DNA from: Marchantia polymorpha subsp. ruderalis
Lineage: Eukaryota; Streptophyta; Marchantiopsida; Marchantiales; Marchantiaceae
DNA: 64,000 nt
NCBI GenBank assembly: GCA_037833965.1
Contig: AP031359.1
Span: forward strand, 926,001-990,000
Direction of reading: 5' to 3'
Part shown: positions 12,301 to 25,400 of the stretch, in pieces
Layout of the letters: the number at the start of each line of letters is the position of its first letter
How positions within the stretch are numbered: position 1 is the stretch's first letter
Position numbers and translations under genes: made by a program
The notes under the pieces: generated by a model
Seen by the model: the letters and a program-made list of their open reading frames with translations, nothing else
What the model was told of the DNA's origin: nothing
Databases searched by the model: none

Positions 12301-15300
12301 ACGGAACCTCTATCCTCTGGTGGGAATGTTAGGTTTCATCCTTTTTCTTAGTGCAAAGGAGTTTACTTGAGGTAGGAATAGAAGACAAGCGTGTCACAGG
12401 GCACAGTTGGATTCTTGAGGTTCTGGTCCCTCCCTCTGCTCTCTGTTCGTCAGGCCCAGATTATCGAGTATACAACTACGCTCGTCTGAAGCTTCTCCCC
12501 CATTCACGCGAGCTGAAACCCTCGCAGCATTCACCAACCCAGGTTACGAGCGTGTTGATCTTTCTATTTGACAATTTCGCCACGCTTAGTCTCGGAGAAT
12601 CATTTCAAACGATTTGGCTGTGTACGTCGAATTCTTTGTAAGGGTTTTCAAACACAGGTAGAATTTCACTACAGACAGCCGTCGTTTCAGTGGTTAAGGC
12701 TCAACATAACGTTGTTTTATATCCGCGTTGGCGACAAGTGGGAAGCTGTTAGATGAAGAGTGGCAGAACGCAGGGATGTGGGAATGGCGTATTCGAGCCC
12801 TGGTGGAGTCTGTTGTTAAGATGCAATTGATGGCGAGGCGTCGTGTTCGTTACAACTATATCATTTCCAACTGTAAGGTGTTTCATCCTGTCATAGCGTA
12901 GATATGAAATTCACCAGCCACAGCTGGAAATGCATGCCTGTTGTTCACTATTGAGTTTAAGAGCTTCAAAATTTATGTAAGACATGTACGTCTAATTACC
13001 TACCAACTTTGAGGTAATTGCTTTGCTTCGTGAAGTTTTGACACTGTAATCGGCGCTCGCTTTCTACGTTTTGTACCACACTTCGTCGTGAACAGAAGAA
13101 GATTACTTCCACACAACTTTCGTAAGGGCAGTGATGCAAAGCCTTGTTTGAATGGTAAATGGTAAATGGTAAATGGTAAATGGACAGTTTCGACAATTTG
13201 GAAGAAGACGTTGTTGGCATTTTTAGTGGTGCCCCTACCCTACTTGTTGTATCGAATTCCGAAAATTTTCTTTTTGTTCCACAGTGCATTGTTCAAGATT
13301 ATTTGTTCATTTCTTCTAGCTAAGCGTCTGTCGAATTTGTAAGTAGCCGTTCAGATATCCCCGTTTCTGTTTTTGTTTGTATGCAAGTCCGCATATTATG
13401 TCTGCTGCCGATTTCGGATGGAGTTGATGAAAACCGAGGCTCGAGGAACCATGGAAGTTTTTGATTTGAGTCGAAGTGTTGTCTGTGAAGTCAATGGGTA
13501 GTTCTGGAGATGGACATCTGATTTATTGGTTATCGCTGGCTCGGCGGTGCCTACCACTTAGCTGTTTTTGAAGGTTCTTGGACTCTTTGCGCAATTGTGA
13601 GATCAGTCCATATTGATGTATTCGCATTAAGCATTAGATTTTTTCACTCTGCAGTGTTTTGGGATAGAACTGCATTCGTCCTCCCTCTTGCGTACCTCGG
13701 CCGTGATGGCTGCTACTTCAACCTAGTGAAAATCAAATCTTTACACGAACTGGAGGTGGGGCGAAGGTCCACCTTCGAAGATTAGTTCCTACACATGCGT
13801 GATCCAGAACTCCTAGAATCTGGTTGTGGGAAGACTTCATCATCAAGGCCTTTCGGAAAGGCCTTCTCAGGATAAGTTGGTGAAGTCCACACAATCATTG
13901 TTCGCATGACTTCGAGAGGTGAATCATTATCCTGCTCGTCATTAACCCGATATTAGTGAACGGTGCTTCTGTTTTGGTTTGCAATTACCAAGTGGAGGGA
14001 TAGAAAATTGAGTAGCTGTTTTTTCTAAGGCGTTTTCTATGGTGTTTGAGGACACCTTAATAACGCCACGAAAAGCTGAGCTCGGTAAAAGGATGGGTCG
14101 AAAGGATGCGATAGCAAAGTTTAAGTGGAGAGGGCAATCTCATCTACTGCTTTTTGGGAGTTATATCAGAAGATTGTTCGAAATCACCTTCGGCGTAGTA
14201 GAGGCCAGGTACGTTGTCTAGAACATGGGTCCGAGAAGTTGTACGAAACTTAGGGAGGTGCAAACCCACCTTCTGGATGCGTGTGAATCTGCAAGAAAAG
14301 AGTAGTAATCAGTCATCGGGGGAGGAGACGCCGTGACGGATTTCGCACCTCCCTGACAGAGACCATATCCGGAAGAAGTCGAGCCGATGAGCTACCTTAC
14401 AGGCATCGTATTTGCTTCCTGTTCACTTTCGAATAGGTAGGGATTAGGTATGGATTACACCGATATTACAAAGAGCAATATGAGGTGACAGGTTACCTCA
14501 TGCACTCTTGACCCACGGTGGCAAATTTGTGAGGATTGTCTGGTGCTGAGTTTCTGTTCGCATGTTCTCTCTGTACTGAGAGAGCACAACACTGTCAGCA
14601 CATTAGCCACAGACATCAGTTGATATGAAGAGGCATGTTTCAATTTTGCACTATAGCTTTGCGTTAGAAGCCGATATAGTCGTACTCGTGATACTAGGTT
14701 TTTTTCTGCGTGCACAGTGCTACATCTGTGTCGTAAGGTTTGGTGGTGGGTTGTTGCTCCTGCTCTTAGTCTTGTAAATGCTCCCTGTCCAGAGGCTTAT
14801 CAGAGCTGTATGTAGCTCTGGATTGATACAGGATTTGAGAAACTATCTTTTGCTTACTTCCTCATACACGTCGACCGTCCTTCTGCACGTCATATTTTTC
14901 CATGTTCTTCCACTTGGGTTCATATGCATGTTCTATTACTTATCATTCACAAAATACTTATGGAAAGAATTTTGTATCCTAAGTCCGGTTTCAATGAGGC
15001 AAATTTTCTTGTGCGTCATGTTGCTTGCCGAGGAATGTGTCACCTGATGCGCATGTCTGAAGCCTCCTTTATGCATCTTTAGATACTGCATGGTCGACAC
15101 ATTGCATTTTTTTAACTGGTCCTAGTTTGTCGTGGATGCTCTACACTAGAACAGAATGTCATGACGAGGGCACTGTTCCATTTATTTATCCACTTCGACG
15201 CATTCCTTAGGGCGCTGATGAAACGAAGCTGATTGCGTGTAGTAATGTATCTTTCAACTAAGAAGAAGTATCAGTAGTTTGGAGGAGGGAGTGCTTTTTA

Positions 15301-16410
15301 AAGGTGAAGATAATTTGTTTACAGTAGGAATTTTCCTCTTTAACTGAAGTTTTTGGGATTGATTATTGTCATCAACATGCAGCCACAGTTCAGCATTGTC
15401 GAATAACTAATCACATTCGTCCCTGCTGACGATTTACTCTCTCTCATGTTATGACTCCGCCTTTATTTCATTCTAGTCGTTAGACTGAGAGGTCGATCTG
15501 TGTGTTTGTCAACTTGTTGATCATGTGTATATCACGTCTACGTAGTATATAATTAGCGAGCTTGGAAGCCGTACAGCTGGAATCCTTTCGCCCTATTGTT
15601 TCTGCACCCTCATGAACAGCCAGGTTGCGGATTAAATCGGACTTTCATTCACATTCTGTGAATTTTAAATCTCGTATTTCCAGTATATTTTTCTGCCCCT
15701 GTTTGGCGTTAGCACTCGTTCTAACCTTTTTTTATTCTCTGCCTCTTATACGCATTTCATCCCGTGACTGCTGCTTGCTTCCCTTTTTCGCAACTCACCT
15801 GGAGGAATCTGTTCTGCATGCTCTATGAATGCCTGTCCGTCGATTCTATCAATATTTTACCTGGATACTACGCTATGTTTTGTGCCTGTTCTTTATTGCC
15901 TCACTGTTGCTCTGCATCGAGTTAAGCGTTCGATAGAGTCCCTTCTGTTGTAGCTCCTGGGTCCGTGCTCCTCTGTCTCCTTGCGTGTCAAGCCCGTATG
16001 TTGCATCACGTGTTATTTAAATTGCCTGTGCTAAAAGTTTGTGTTTGTGCCATGGTTTGTTTTTCCACATATTCTTGCATCCTTTTGGGTCAAACGGTAG
16101 TGATTTTGACTGCCTTATTTACTGATGTGGTTGCTTATATCAACCTCCAATCATTGTCTTGAGTCGGGCATTCCTGACTTTTTGGTTGGATGTGTTCCAG
16201 GCTAGCTGTCGAGTACACTTGGTTATATGAGTAGTAAGATAATCCTAGACTGTAGTGCACTGCGATAAATTTTGGAGGTGGATGCCCGGAACGTTGTGTG
16301 GGGCGCTCGGAGGCTCAATGACGAACGGAATCTGTTGGCAGTCATGACCCCATTTTGAGCCTTTCAAACGGCTGATGAGAAACCAGGGAACGTGAGGAGT
16401 AAAGTGAGTG
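12301..16410 (+). promoter_or_regulatory. Probable promoter and 5' leader of the GATA factor gene
   Basis: Base composition changes to about 45-50% GC here and stays so through the gene. Open frames are short and overlapping, as expected of UTR and intron DNA. A pyrimidine-rich stretch ending TGTTCCAG at 16200 is a plausible 3' splice site for a 5'-UTR intron, which would leave about 210 bases of leader before the ATG at 16411. Upstream ATGs occur within that leader. The transcription start and any first non-coding exon cannot be fixed from sequence. Confidence 0.35.
13151..13184. repeat. (AATGGTA)n microsatellite
   Basis: Nearly five perfect tandem copies of a 7-bp unit lie in the upstream region of the GATA factor gene. 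Confidence 0.95.
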
Positions 16411-19400
16411 ATGTCAGACGCAGATCATATAGCTCAAGCTCTCCATGGTCACCATGGCTTGCATTCCCATACTCTAGTAGGGCATCCTCATGGCTTGTCT
16501 ATGAGCCATTCGCATGCCCATCATGCCCAGGCACATGAGTTGCATCACGTTCAGCAGCCAAATCAAGCCGAATCAGAGGTCCAGGCTCAAGTCGAATCAC
16601 AAGCCCATGAAAATGCGGAGCTCGTACATCACGGACACGTTCATGGGCATCATGGACACGGTCATGGCTTACAACACAGTGAAGAGAATGGGGTTGGAGT
16701 TGACGATCAGGACGATGACCCCGGGGATGAGGAAGGATTGGATGAAGCGGAAATGCATTCGGATGGGGCACACCCAGGTGATGCGCCAAATCAACTTGCT
16801 GTAAGAAATCAAGGGACGACTCAGTTGACTTTGTCCTATCAGGGAGAAGTTTATGTTTTTGACACCGTCCCTCCAGAGAAAGTAAGTTAAAATTTATTAT
16901 AAAGCAAAATGTCCCTAGAGCTTGTCCACTACGTAGAACGATCTGCTCACATCAGGAGACCGCTGTTCACGACAAATCCTCGTTGAACTTTGCCCTGTAT
17001 TTTACAGACTAGTTTATCAGTGTTGAAATCGCTTGTATGATTACCCTGATTGTAGTGTTTATATATATTGTTGGTTAAGATTCCAGAAATCGTTCTTTTT
17101 GCACTTTGGTTCAATATGGTTGGTGAATTTAAGGACGCGACCACGAATAGGTCACGTTGGCCTCAAGCTCCAAGTCTCCGATCTATAACAGGCGACGAGC
17201 ATATTTTTTTCTTCTTTGGTTGAAAGTTCTTGCTCTTCTTACAAATTGCTGAAGATGCTTGCCGTCGTACCATATTACCTCTATGTATGTCCTCAATTGT
17301 ATGCAGAGTGTTTTTCTGTAGGTGCAAGCCGTTCTTCTTCTTTTAGGAGGCCGCGAGATCCCACCAGGAATGTCTGGAGTCAACGTTTCAGGTCATCATC
17401 ATACGAACAAGGTGCCATTTTACCTTCTTGACACGGTGTGGATTTGATATCCGTGTCTCGTTAGACAGGTTATATGGGCATACTTGTTCAGTACAATTTC
17501 AAGTTTAACGTTTTCAGACACATCACATCGACTTTTCCTCAACAGGCCACGAACTCTATTTTCCTTGCCAAATTTCACTGGCGAGACACGAGGTTCCCCA
17601 TATTCTTGTACTTACACCATGCTGTTTAAACTTATGCGTTGATGGTAGATAGTTTAAAGTTTTTTGATTCATTTTTAGGACTTGAGACAGTAATTTTACT
17701 TTTAGAATTTCTTAATTGAATTTCACTGTAGGAAAATGAATTAATTCATAGTCAACATGCTATTTCACCTTAATGGGGTTGCCGTTGCACGTCAGTCTTG
17801 CTTAGTTTGATTTACCGCCTATGACTCATCTTCTCTCATCATTTTTTTTCCTTCACCTCGGCGCTAGCAATTTTCCGTTCTTTTAGTTTCATCTGTATAG
17901 CAGCTCTCATGCCTTGTATTTACAATCAGTTGTACTGAATGAAGTCTTGGAAATAGTGGGAGCCGATTGAGGCACGCTTGCTTTCTTCTTTGAACACAGT
18001 TGTGTGTTGTGTGTATTTAGTGTTGATAGATCTACGTTGCCTCTTCCCTTAGTCGGTTCTCTCCGGATCCCTTTCAGTTAAACGCCTACGATTTTGTCAA
18101 CTCTTGGATGTAGCGGGAGCGACTTTATACACGCTCACTTTCCACGTTGACAAGTCTCTGTATTGAATCCAAGCCTGCACATTCCTTCCTGGGTACCTTC
18201 GTGGTACCTGCTAATACTTCTCTTTAGTTCCACAGTGCTTTCATTCTGAATCTCGTCGCCCCTGCATTGTTTTCTGGACCTGTTCGGCGTCTGCTTAGCT
18301 AGAGATATCGGCATCGGATTTTTCTCTAGGCTGCACTTAAGTAGGTTGCCTGTCTATTCTCGAAGCAATATTTTTGTCAGTAACTTGCAATTACAATTGG
18401 AACCGTACTGTATCGGCACACGTTGATTTCTGTCATAGCTCCGCCACTTATATTGAATGATTGGACGATCTTGCTGTCATTCTACGCACACATTTGCTCC
18501 CACTACAGCAAGTTCTTAGTTTCTAGGCAAGAAATAATTTTTCTGTTCTTCTGCAGATTTCTTAGTGTGAACGGATTGGTGGAGATATAGTCATTTTAGG
18601 AATCAAGGAGTTTGTTGGAAACATTCGCTTTTACAACTGGTCCTAGCCAATGATCTGGCCAGTCTCCTCACATACTTTCAGATAAAGTCCACTGTATCTA
18701 ATATCACTTTCCCTTTTAATGCGGGGTTCGTTTCTTTCATATCTACAATGTCTGTAATCTGATGATATCTGTAATTTGTAACATATTCATTCATCGTGCT
18801 ACACGGACTCATCGATTTGCTTTTCCCCCCTGTGTGTGCTTGTAACTTTGCTTTCGGGTTTCTTTCTGAATGCTATGAATTGTGGACTTGCAGTAAGCTT
18901 TTGCTTCATACCTTTTTACTTATTATTCCTACAAGGTTATTTCTCTCGAATAATACGTCCCGAGTTGTTATTTTATTCTATTTTTAGTGTCTTGTGGCGA
19001 TCTAGCATCTCATACTTTTAGGTTTCGATGTTGCTAGGCCACATTTGACATAGGTGTGAGCATCAGTAATCAATTTCTCCTTGGCTTGGAATTTGAGTGG
19101 TTTTGAGCCCCCGTGCGGTCCAGTGCAGAGACCTTTGCACATCGGTGTGCAGTGGTGGAGCAGCCGAGTCTTTATGACGGGAATGGGGCGTTTGCTGTTA
19201 ATTTTTGATTGACGGTCACTGGAAGGAGGCCTTTCTTGCGGCGTACAGGGTCCTTACTGCCCACTTACTTCTCCCACCACCGATAACTTTGACAGTTGGT
19301 CTGCTCGCATTGGCTTCCTTGTTTTACCGTTCTTCTTCTCCTTCTTTCTTCCACCTTCATATGTGTTTCATTTTCTCGCTATTTACTTCATGCTTGGAAT

Positions 19401-22400
19401 TTCTCAGCTTTTCTGTTATTGTCTCTTTGCTGCTTTCCATGCTCTAAATTTTGTTGGCACCTTGAGACGTACCACCTAGACGTAGTTGCGTCCGTCCTTC
19501 AAATGGGTTTACTACCTTTTAAACCATGCCGAGTCCATGTGGTTGACTATGCCTATATTGCTTATTGGATGTAATTTTCAAGAAATTGTAGTCTAGTTTG
19601 GATCGGAGCAGAGTTTGATAATTGCTCAAGTAGAAAGAAGTTACTGATTGTTAACTCAATCTTCTTTGCATCCGTTTACGTTTTCAAGTCTCGTCGTATG
19701 TGAATGAACAGGGAGTATCAGAACTTCCAGCCCGCATGAATATGCCGCAAAGGCTTGCTTCTTTAACCAGATTTCGGGAGAAGCGGAAGGAGCGCTGCTA
19801 CGACAAAAAAATTCGATACACTGTTCGGAAAGAGGTTGCGCAAAGGTGTGGCTTGTTATCAGTGCTGAAAAGTAGTGTATCGCATTCGTTGTTGCTAGAT
19901 TGACTCGGATATAGCTTGCTTTCAGCTTTTTGAATAGTTTCGAGTTTAAGTCAAATTTGTATGGTTGGTGTTGAAAACCAGACTGCAACCCCTCATGGTT
20001 GTTAAGGGGTTCTGTTACCAGAAGCAACCCTCCAGTCAGTCTAGTCACTTATGAATTGTACAGTTTATTGGGGAATTTTTTTCTACTCCGTCCATCCAGG
20101 CCGCTAGATTGAGGTATTCTCAGGAGGCCGTTTGCTTTCGGAAATTCGATTACGCATATTGTCCAGCCAGGGAGCAGGGTGGATGTTTAGCTGGCTGTAG
20201 GAGGCAAATAGCGATGCGTACTAAAATTGATAACTGGTGATAAGCTGACTTCTCAGCTTCAATTTCCGGGTGATGTAGGATGCAACGTAAGAAAGGGCAG
20301 TTTGCATCGTCCAGAACTTTGGGGGATGAAGGTGGTCCGGTTTCAAATTGGGATGGCTCTCAGACTCCCGGTCAACAACCTGGACAAGGAGGTGGTCAAC
20401 AAGAAGTCACGTAAGTTTCAAAGTCGGCTGGATCATTTGGTGCTCCAGTGCGAAGCAGGGATGTTAAAGTAGGAGCATATCCCGACCAATACACATCCTA
20501 TTTTTACTTTCGAACATTAAGATATACAGAAAATTCTTTGAGTTAACAATTTTTCATCTCCATCGTTGGGCAGGGGAGTTATAGGACGGAGCTAATAGAG
20601 TAATTTAACATTTTGGCTGGAAAACTTGTGTACTTTTCAGCAGAATGCTTCTTCTGTTTCGTCCTTTGTCGTTTGTCAGGTAGCTAGAGGCCCTGCGGTT
20701 GTACCTATCGGTTCTGTACTATTTGTTCCCCTTGCGTCTTAGCCGTTGTGGTCGGTCACGTGTTATTTCAGTCATGAAAATTGGATGCTCGTTGTTGTAT
20801 ATGACTCCGGCATCTGTCACCAGCACGGTTGATCCCTATGGGAATTCCGGTTTACTACTTTTTACACTTTTCGTTCTCGGCGTTAGTCGTTGATTAAAAT
20901 AGGAATCCACTTAGAGACATTGTTAGCTTATCGCTGATTTCTTTCATATCTTGTGAAATGGTTACTGTGTCGCCACTTTGGATCCTATTTTTCTTCATTT
21001 GGATCAAAATTTAGCCAAAACGTCTATGCTTGTTTTTCAGCTCGTTACTTACGTGAGCGCTGATAGTACTTGCGTTTGGTTATGGTTATGGTCACATCGT
21101 AAATTTTTAGTATGTTCTTCTTTTATGGCTACTCACTATGGGTAACAGCCGTCGATTTCTATTAGCTTGTTGGGCTTAGAGTAAATTTCAGCGCCCGCTA
21201 TCCAGTGCACCTAGAAACCTATGCACCTCAGTATCCACTGATGCAGCTGAGTCTATGAGACGTGATTTGGTCGCTTCCCGTTCATTCATTCTTGATGGTC
21301 ACTGGGGCCTTTTTCTTGTCGGATTTCCATACTATTAAAAAATGTCATATTCCCAGCTGCTCTACTTGCGGTAGCTACCGTTTTTCATCTTCTGTTTCTA
21401 ACTTTTTGGTCAGGTTTGCAGTCGTTCGTTTCTATTCAGTTGCCATTTCGGTTCAATCGCCATGATATTTCTCTTCTTTTCGGTCTTTTTCGTCATTTTT
21501 TTTCATGGAGACTTACCACCTGGACTTGAGATTCTTTGATCCCTTGCGTAGACCCTGTGGTTAATCATGTACTTTGCTGTATATCGATACATGCTTGCCT
21601 TATTCTTTGTAGCATACATCAAGTTTTCGTCGACTTGTTCATTTCTAGTCAACGGCACCGTTCCATGCATCTTGTACTTGTTGATCACTCAGCGTTTGTG
21701 TCACCAGATTATTGTCAACGGACTGCTTGGATTCGCTGATTTCTCGAGTCTTGATCCACTGGCTCGAATTTCACCAATTTGACTTCATTCTCTTAGTTTA
21801 GTATCGGCTCGCGCTCTTTTTATGCTTCCATCATGTTATCGAGCTCTTTGTATTTGGTGTCTGGGTTGCTCTGCTTCTATTTCAGCCATACAAAGGGACT
21901 AACCTCATTCTAACTAAGTCGTGTGCTACAACGGACCGATGGGACTATTGCGGGATCGAAACCGAACTTGGCTGGGTCTTACTTGGCTAACACTCATGCC
22001 AACGTACAGTGGATTTCGAGCAAGAGATAAAGCAGGGGGCTGATGAGATCCTGGAAACTCATTTATTTCTTAATTACAGTCCGTGGATTCCTATTCTGAT
22101 CAGTAGGATCTATACTAGCACGTTCTTCATCTGTATCCTCTGGGTACTTTTCCATCTTACTCTTCCTTACCTTCTGTTGAGCTCACCGTAGAATTGATGA
22201 CCGATGTCCGTCCTGCACGATCTTTCACTGCCGCTGCTCGTCAGATGGGCTTCTCAAGCTTTATCCACGCAAGATTTCGGCTTGCTGCTTGTCTTCGACT
22301 TTGATTGTGTTCGATTCGCTTCGTGAAGAGTCATGCACGTCATTAAATTCATTTGGCATCTAGTTTGATCAACGCAGCTCACAATGCCGCTCAAATGTAT

Positions 22401-25400
22401 CAAAACACCTTCTAATGTTAGTCGCAGCCCCCAAGGCCCATATTTAGTAATCGTTCCCGCCACCTGTACATGAATGCCTCGGCGTAGAATCTGTCGACGT
22501 CTTCAATTTAAAGGCCATCGCATGTATTCTTGGCCTTGTTTCGGGCCTGTTTAATCCCTGATTGTTCTCATGCAGCGGGCTATGTCTTTGATAGTCCTAT
22601 GGCTATATGCCTCCCAGGTCTGTGCTTTTCTGTCTGCTTGCATGTCCTTGTATCTTTTTGATCGGTACCTTACGTACTCAAAGTATAATAAGATCTTGAT
22701 GCTCGTTTTGTAAGCTCGGCGGTTGATCACTTGTTATGGTGATTGTGATTACTAACATGACTTGTGGAAGATTTTACGTTTCATATTCTGATCCTTTTCA
22801 TGGAATTAAGCATCGGATTTTCAAGCAGAAATGGTCCCTAACTATTTTCAGGTTTGGCAGTTGTGTTCATTGTGGCATTGGAGAGCGATCCACCCCAATG
22901 ATGCGGAGAGGTCCTTCTGGTCCCCGAACTCTGTGCAATGCATGTGGACTGATGTGGGCCAACAAGGTTAGTTTGAAGTGCCCTTTCGAGAAGTATAAAT
23001 ACCTCTTGTATGTATGAGAGCCGTTTGTTTCAGAGCCGTTTGTTTCAGATCGCAAGTTCGTGGAAGAAAATCACACACCAATGAGAAATCCTGTATTTGA
23101 AGGGTTCTGGTCAGGTCATGGAATAACAATTGGCTGAGAATTAGACTGTGCAAGTAAAAGTAAATCTTTGTACATCTGGTCCCTTCACGCAGGGTGTACT
23201 TAGAGATCTGTCAAAGAATCCTCCGCTCCCGGGAGCCCCCCAACAACCACACATGCTTCATCAGCAACAAGTAAGTGCTTGTAGTGTGTAATATATTCTG
23301 TCATGCCTTCAACGTATGTCCTTGTGTTGGAAATTCAAGTAAGCTGTTTTTTCTTAGTTCGGCCTGTACTTTTCTTTTCCTTTCTCACGATGGTTTACAT
23401 ATGTGGGTTTCCGTATGTTCCATTCATTGTTTTCCTGATCTTCACTCATACTTGATTTCACTGAAGTTATCTTCTCCTTCCACGATGGTTTAGCCTCAGA
23501 ATGACAGTTATCTTAGTTTTCTGGCATTCAGTTTTCCGTGCTTGCTGCTCTCCCCTCTAGCAGGTTCGTGGTAGCCAGTATTTGTCATAGGTCTGGGCAA
23601 CAACCATCGTTTCCACCTCTGTAGTTGGGCTTCGAGTTCTCCTCAGACCCCGCGCGGCTCAGTGCAGAGAACTATGCACCTCGGCATCCATTGATGAAGG
23701 ACCCTAGTCTAAGTGACGGGAATGTGATTCTTTCCTTCAAATTATTGTTGAGGGTTACTGGAGGACTTTTCTTCCTTCGCACTGGATTCTCTATACTTCA
23801 CACTTAGTTACCACCTCTGTCAATATGACAGTGGGCCTTCTCCATGTATTCCACTTGCCACTTTGTACTGATAAACGGTTTGTCTTTCCTTCTCTTACAC
23901 CTCAAGTCCACACATGAAACGTCCCACTTTCACTACTGTCCTCTTCTTTCATGCTTTCTAGTCTATTCGTCGGCACCTTTGAGATGTAACATATATATTT
24001 GCCTTGCTTTGGTCTCTTACATGCTTAGCCCTAGCGGCTGATCATGTAGTATTTTAAGTATTTGGAAGCTGACCTGATTGCTTGCGGAAGAAATTTAGGC
24101 TCCTCTGTTCACTCGTAGTATATGGAACCTTTTCGTGGCTGCAATGTTGCCAAGTTTACAATGTCCCAAGTCGTAACAATAGACCGATGGTGCGGAATAA
24201 TCGCACCTGTTTCAGGCTCGTTTGCAAGCATGGCGCGGTAGTAACAATGCCCTTTACTTCGGTGTGGGTTAATATTGCAGATTATTATGCGACAGCAGCA
24301 GCAGATTGAAGCATTGCAGCATAGCCTGGAGCATGTGCCTCAAAGTGGGGTATGTATTTGTTCGATCTGTGTCTGGTTCTTTGCTGCCTCGCAGAAACTC
24401 ATTGCGTGTTGTCTTTTTTCGGAACCGATCTCCGGTTGATTAGTTAAGCTGCTTCAAGCGAATAGGATACTGTTGCTTGCGCTCATCGAGCTCAGTTTTA
24501 AAAGCCTGGTTGTTATCATTGAAAGATTGAGACTGAGGATTCGGCAACAGAACAGCCGAAGGTTGTTACAAATCTTTAAAGCTGGAATCTATCGGAGATT
24601 TAATGTGAAGCATTCAGTAGATGAGTATAAAAAGAAAAATTAGGTGGGAAGTTGTCGAGCAAAAGAGATGAGGAAAGCTGGGGAAAACCTTGTGAAAGTG
24701 AGGTGGATCATACGTGTGATAATATGCAAATTAGCTATCAATATGCTTCTCAGAACATTCTTGTCAACATATATCAGTCCACTCCCCGGGATTGGAACTC
24801 GTATTAGTATCAGAAAGAGAACTGGATGTTTAGTAAGTACGACTTCTAGAAAATACCCGAGTGCGACAACGAGTTATGAAATGCAGAGAACTTGAGGATG
24901 GTACAAGGCCAGGCTTTGCTGATACACGGCAAGTGGGAAGTAGTTTCAAGATGCTTACAGACTGCAAGCCAAGTTCGTCATATGTTCTTCTAGGGTCTAG
25001 ACAGTATCATGAAAAACCCTCTCACCAATGTTTCACGATAAGCCAATCGTCTCGTTGTGTCCGTCCATAACGCAACCCAACGGCGGAGATCATTCCGCTT
25101 GGCTTGGTCGTGCCTTAGTAACTTCCACTTAATTGTCTATGAAAGTACATCTCTTGTGCTGTTGCAGTGAGCCTGAATGTCAGTAATAATATTCAGTAAC
25201 ATTTTCTTCCGTGCGTACATTCATAGTTCTCATCGGATCGTTCTGTACATCATACCTTGTGCCATTCATTGCTTTACTTGAAATTCATTCTATGCATACT
25301 TCTGTGATCTCCTAATCTATTACGCTTCTCCTCATCTTCTGCGTTTTGCGTCAACCAATCTGACTTGTTACAGGTACAAGGAGTCTTCCATCTCCATGGT

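Noticed and set aside
12351-12641. 96-codon frame upstream of the GATA factor
   Set aside because: No domain; overlapping frames look like UTR DNA.
16499-16789. Antisense frame over exon 1 of the GATA factor
   Set aside because: Shadow of the His-rich coding strand; no domain.
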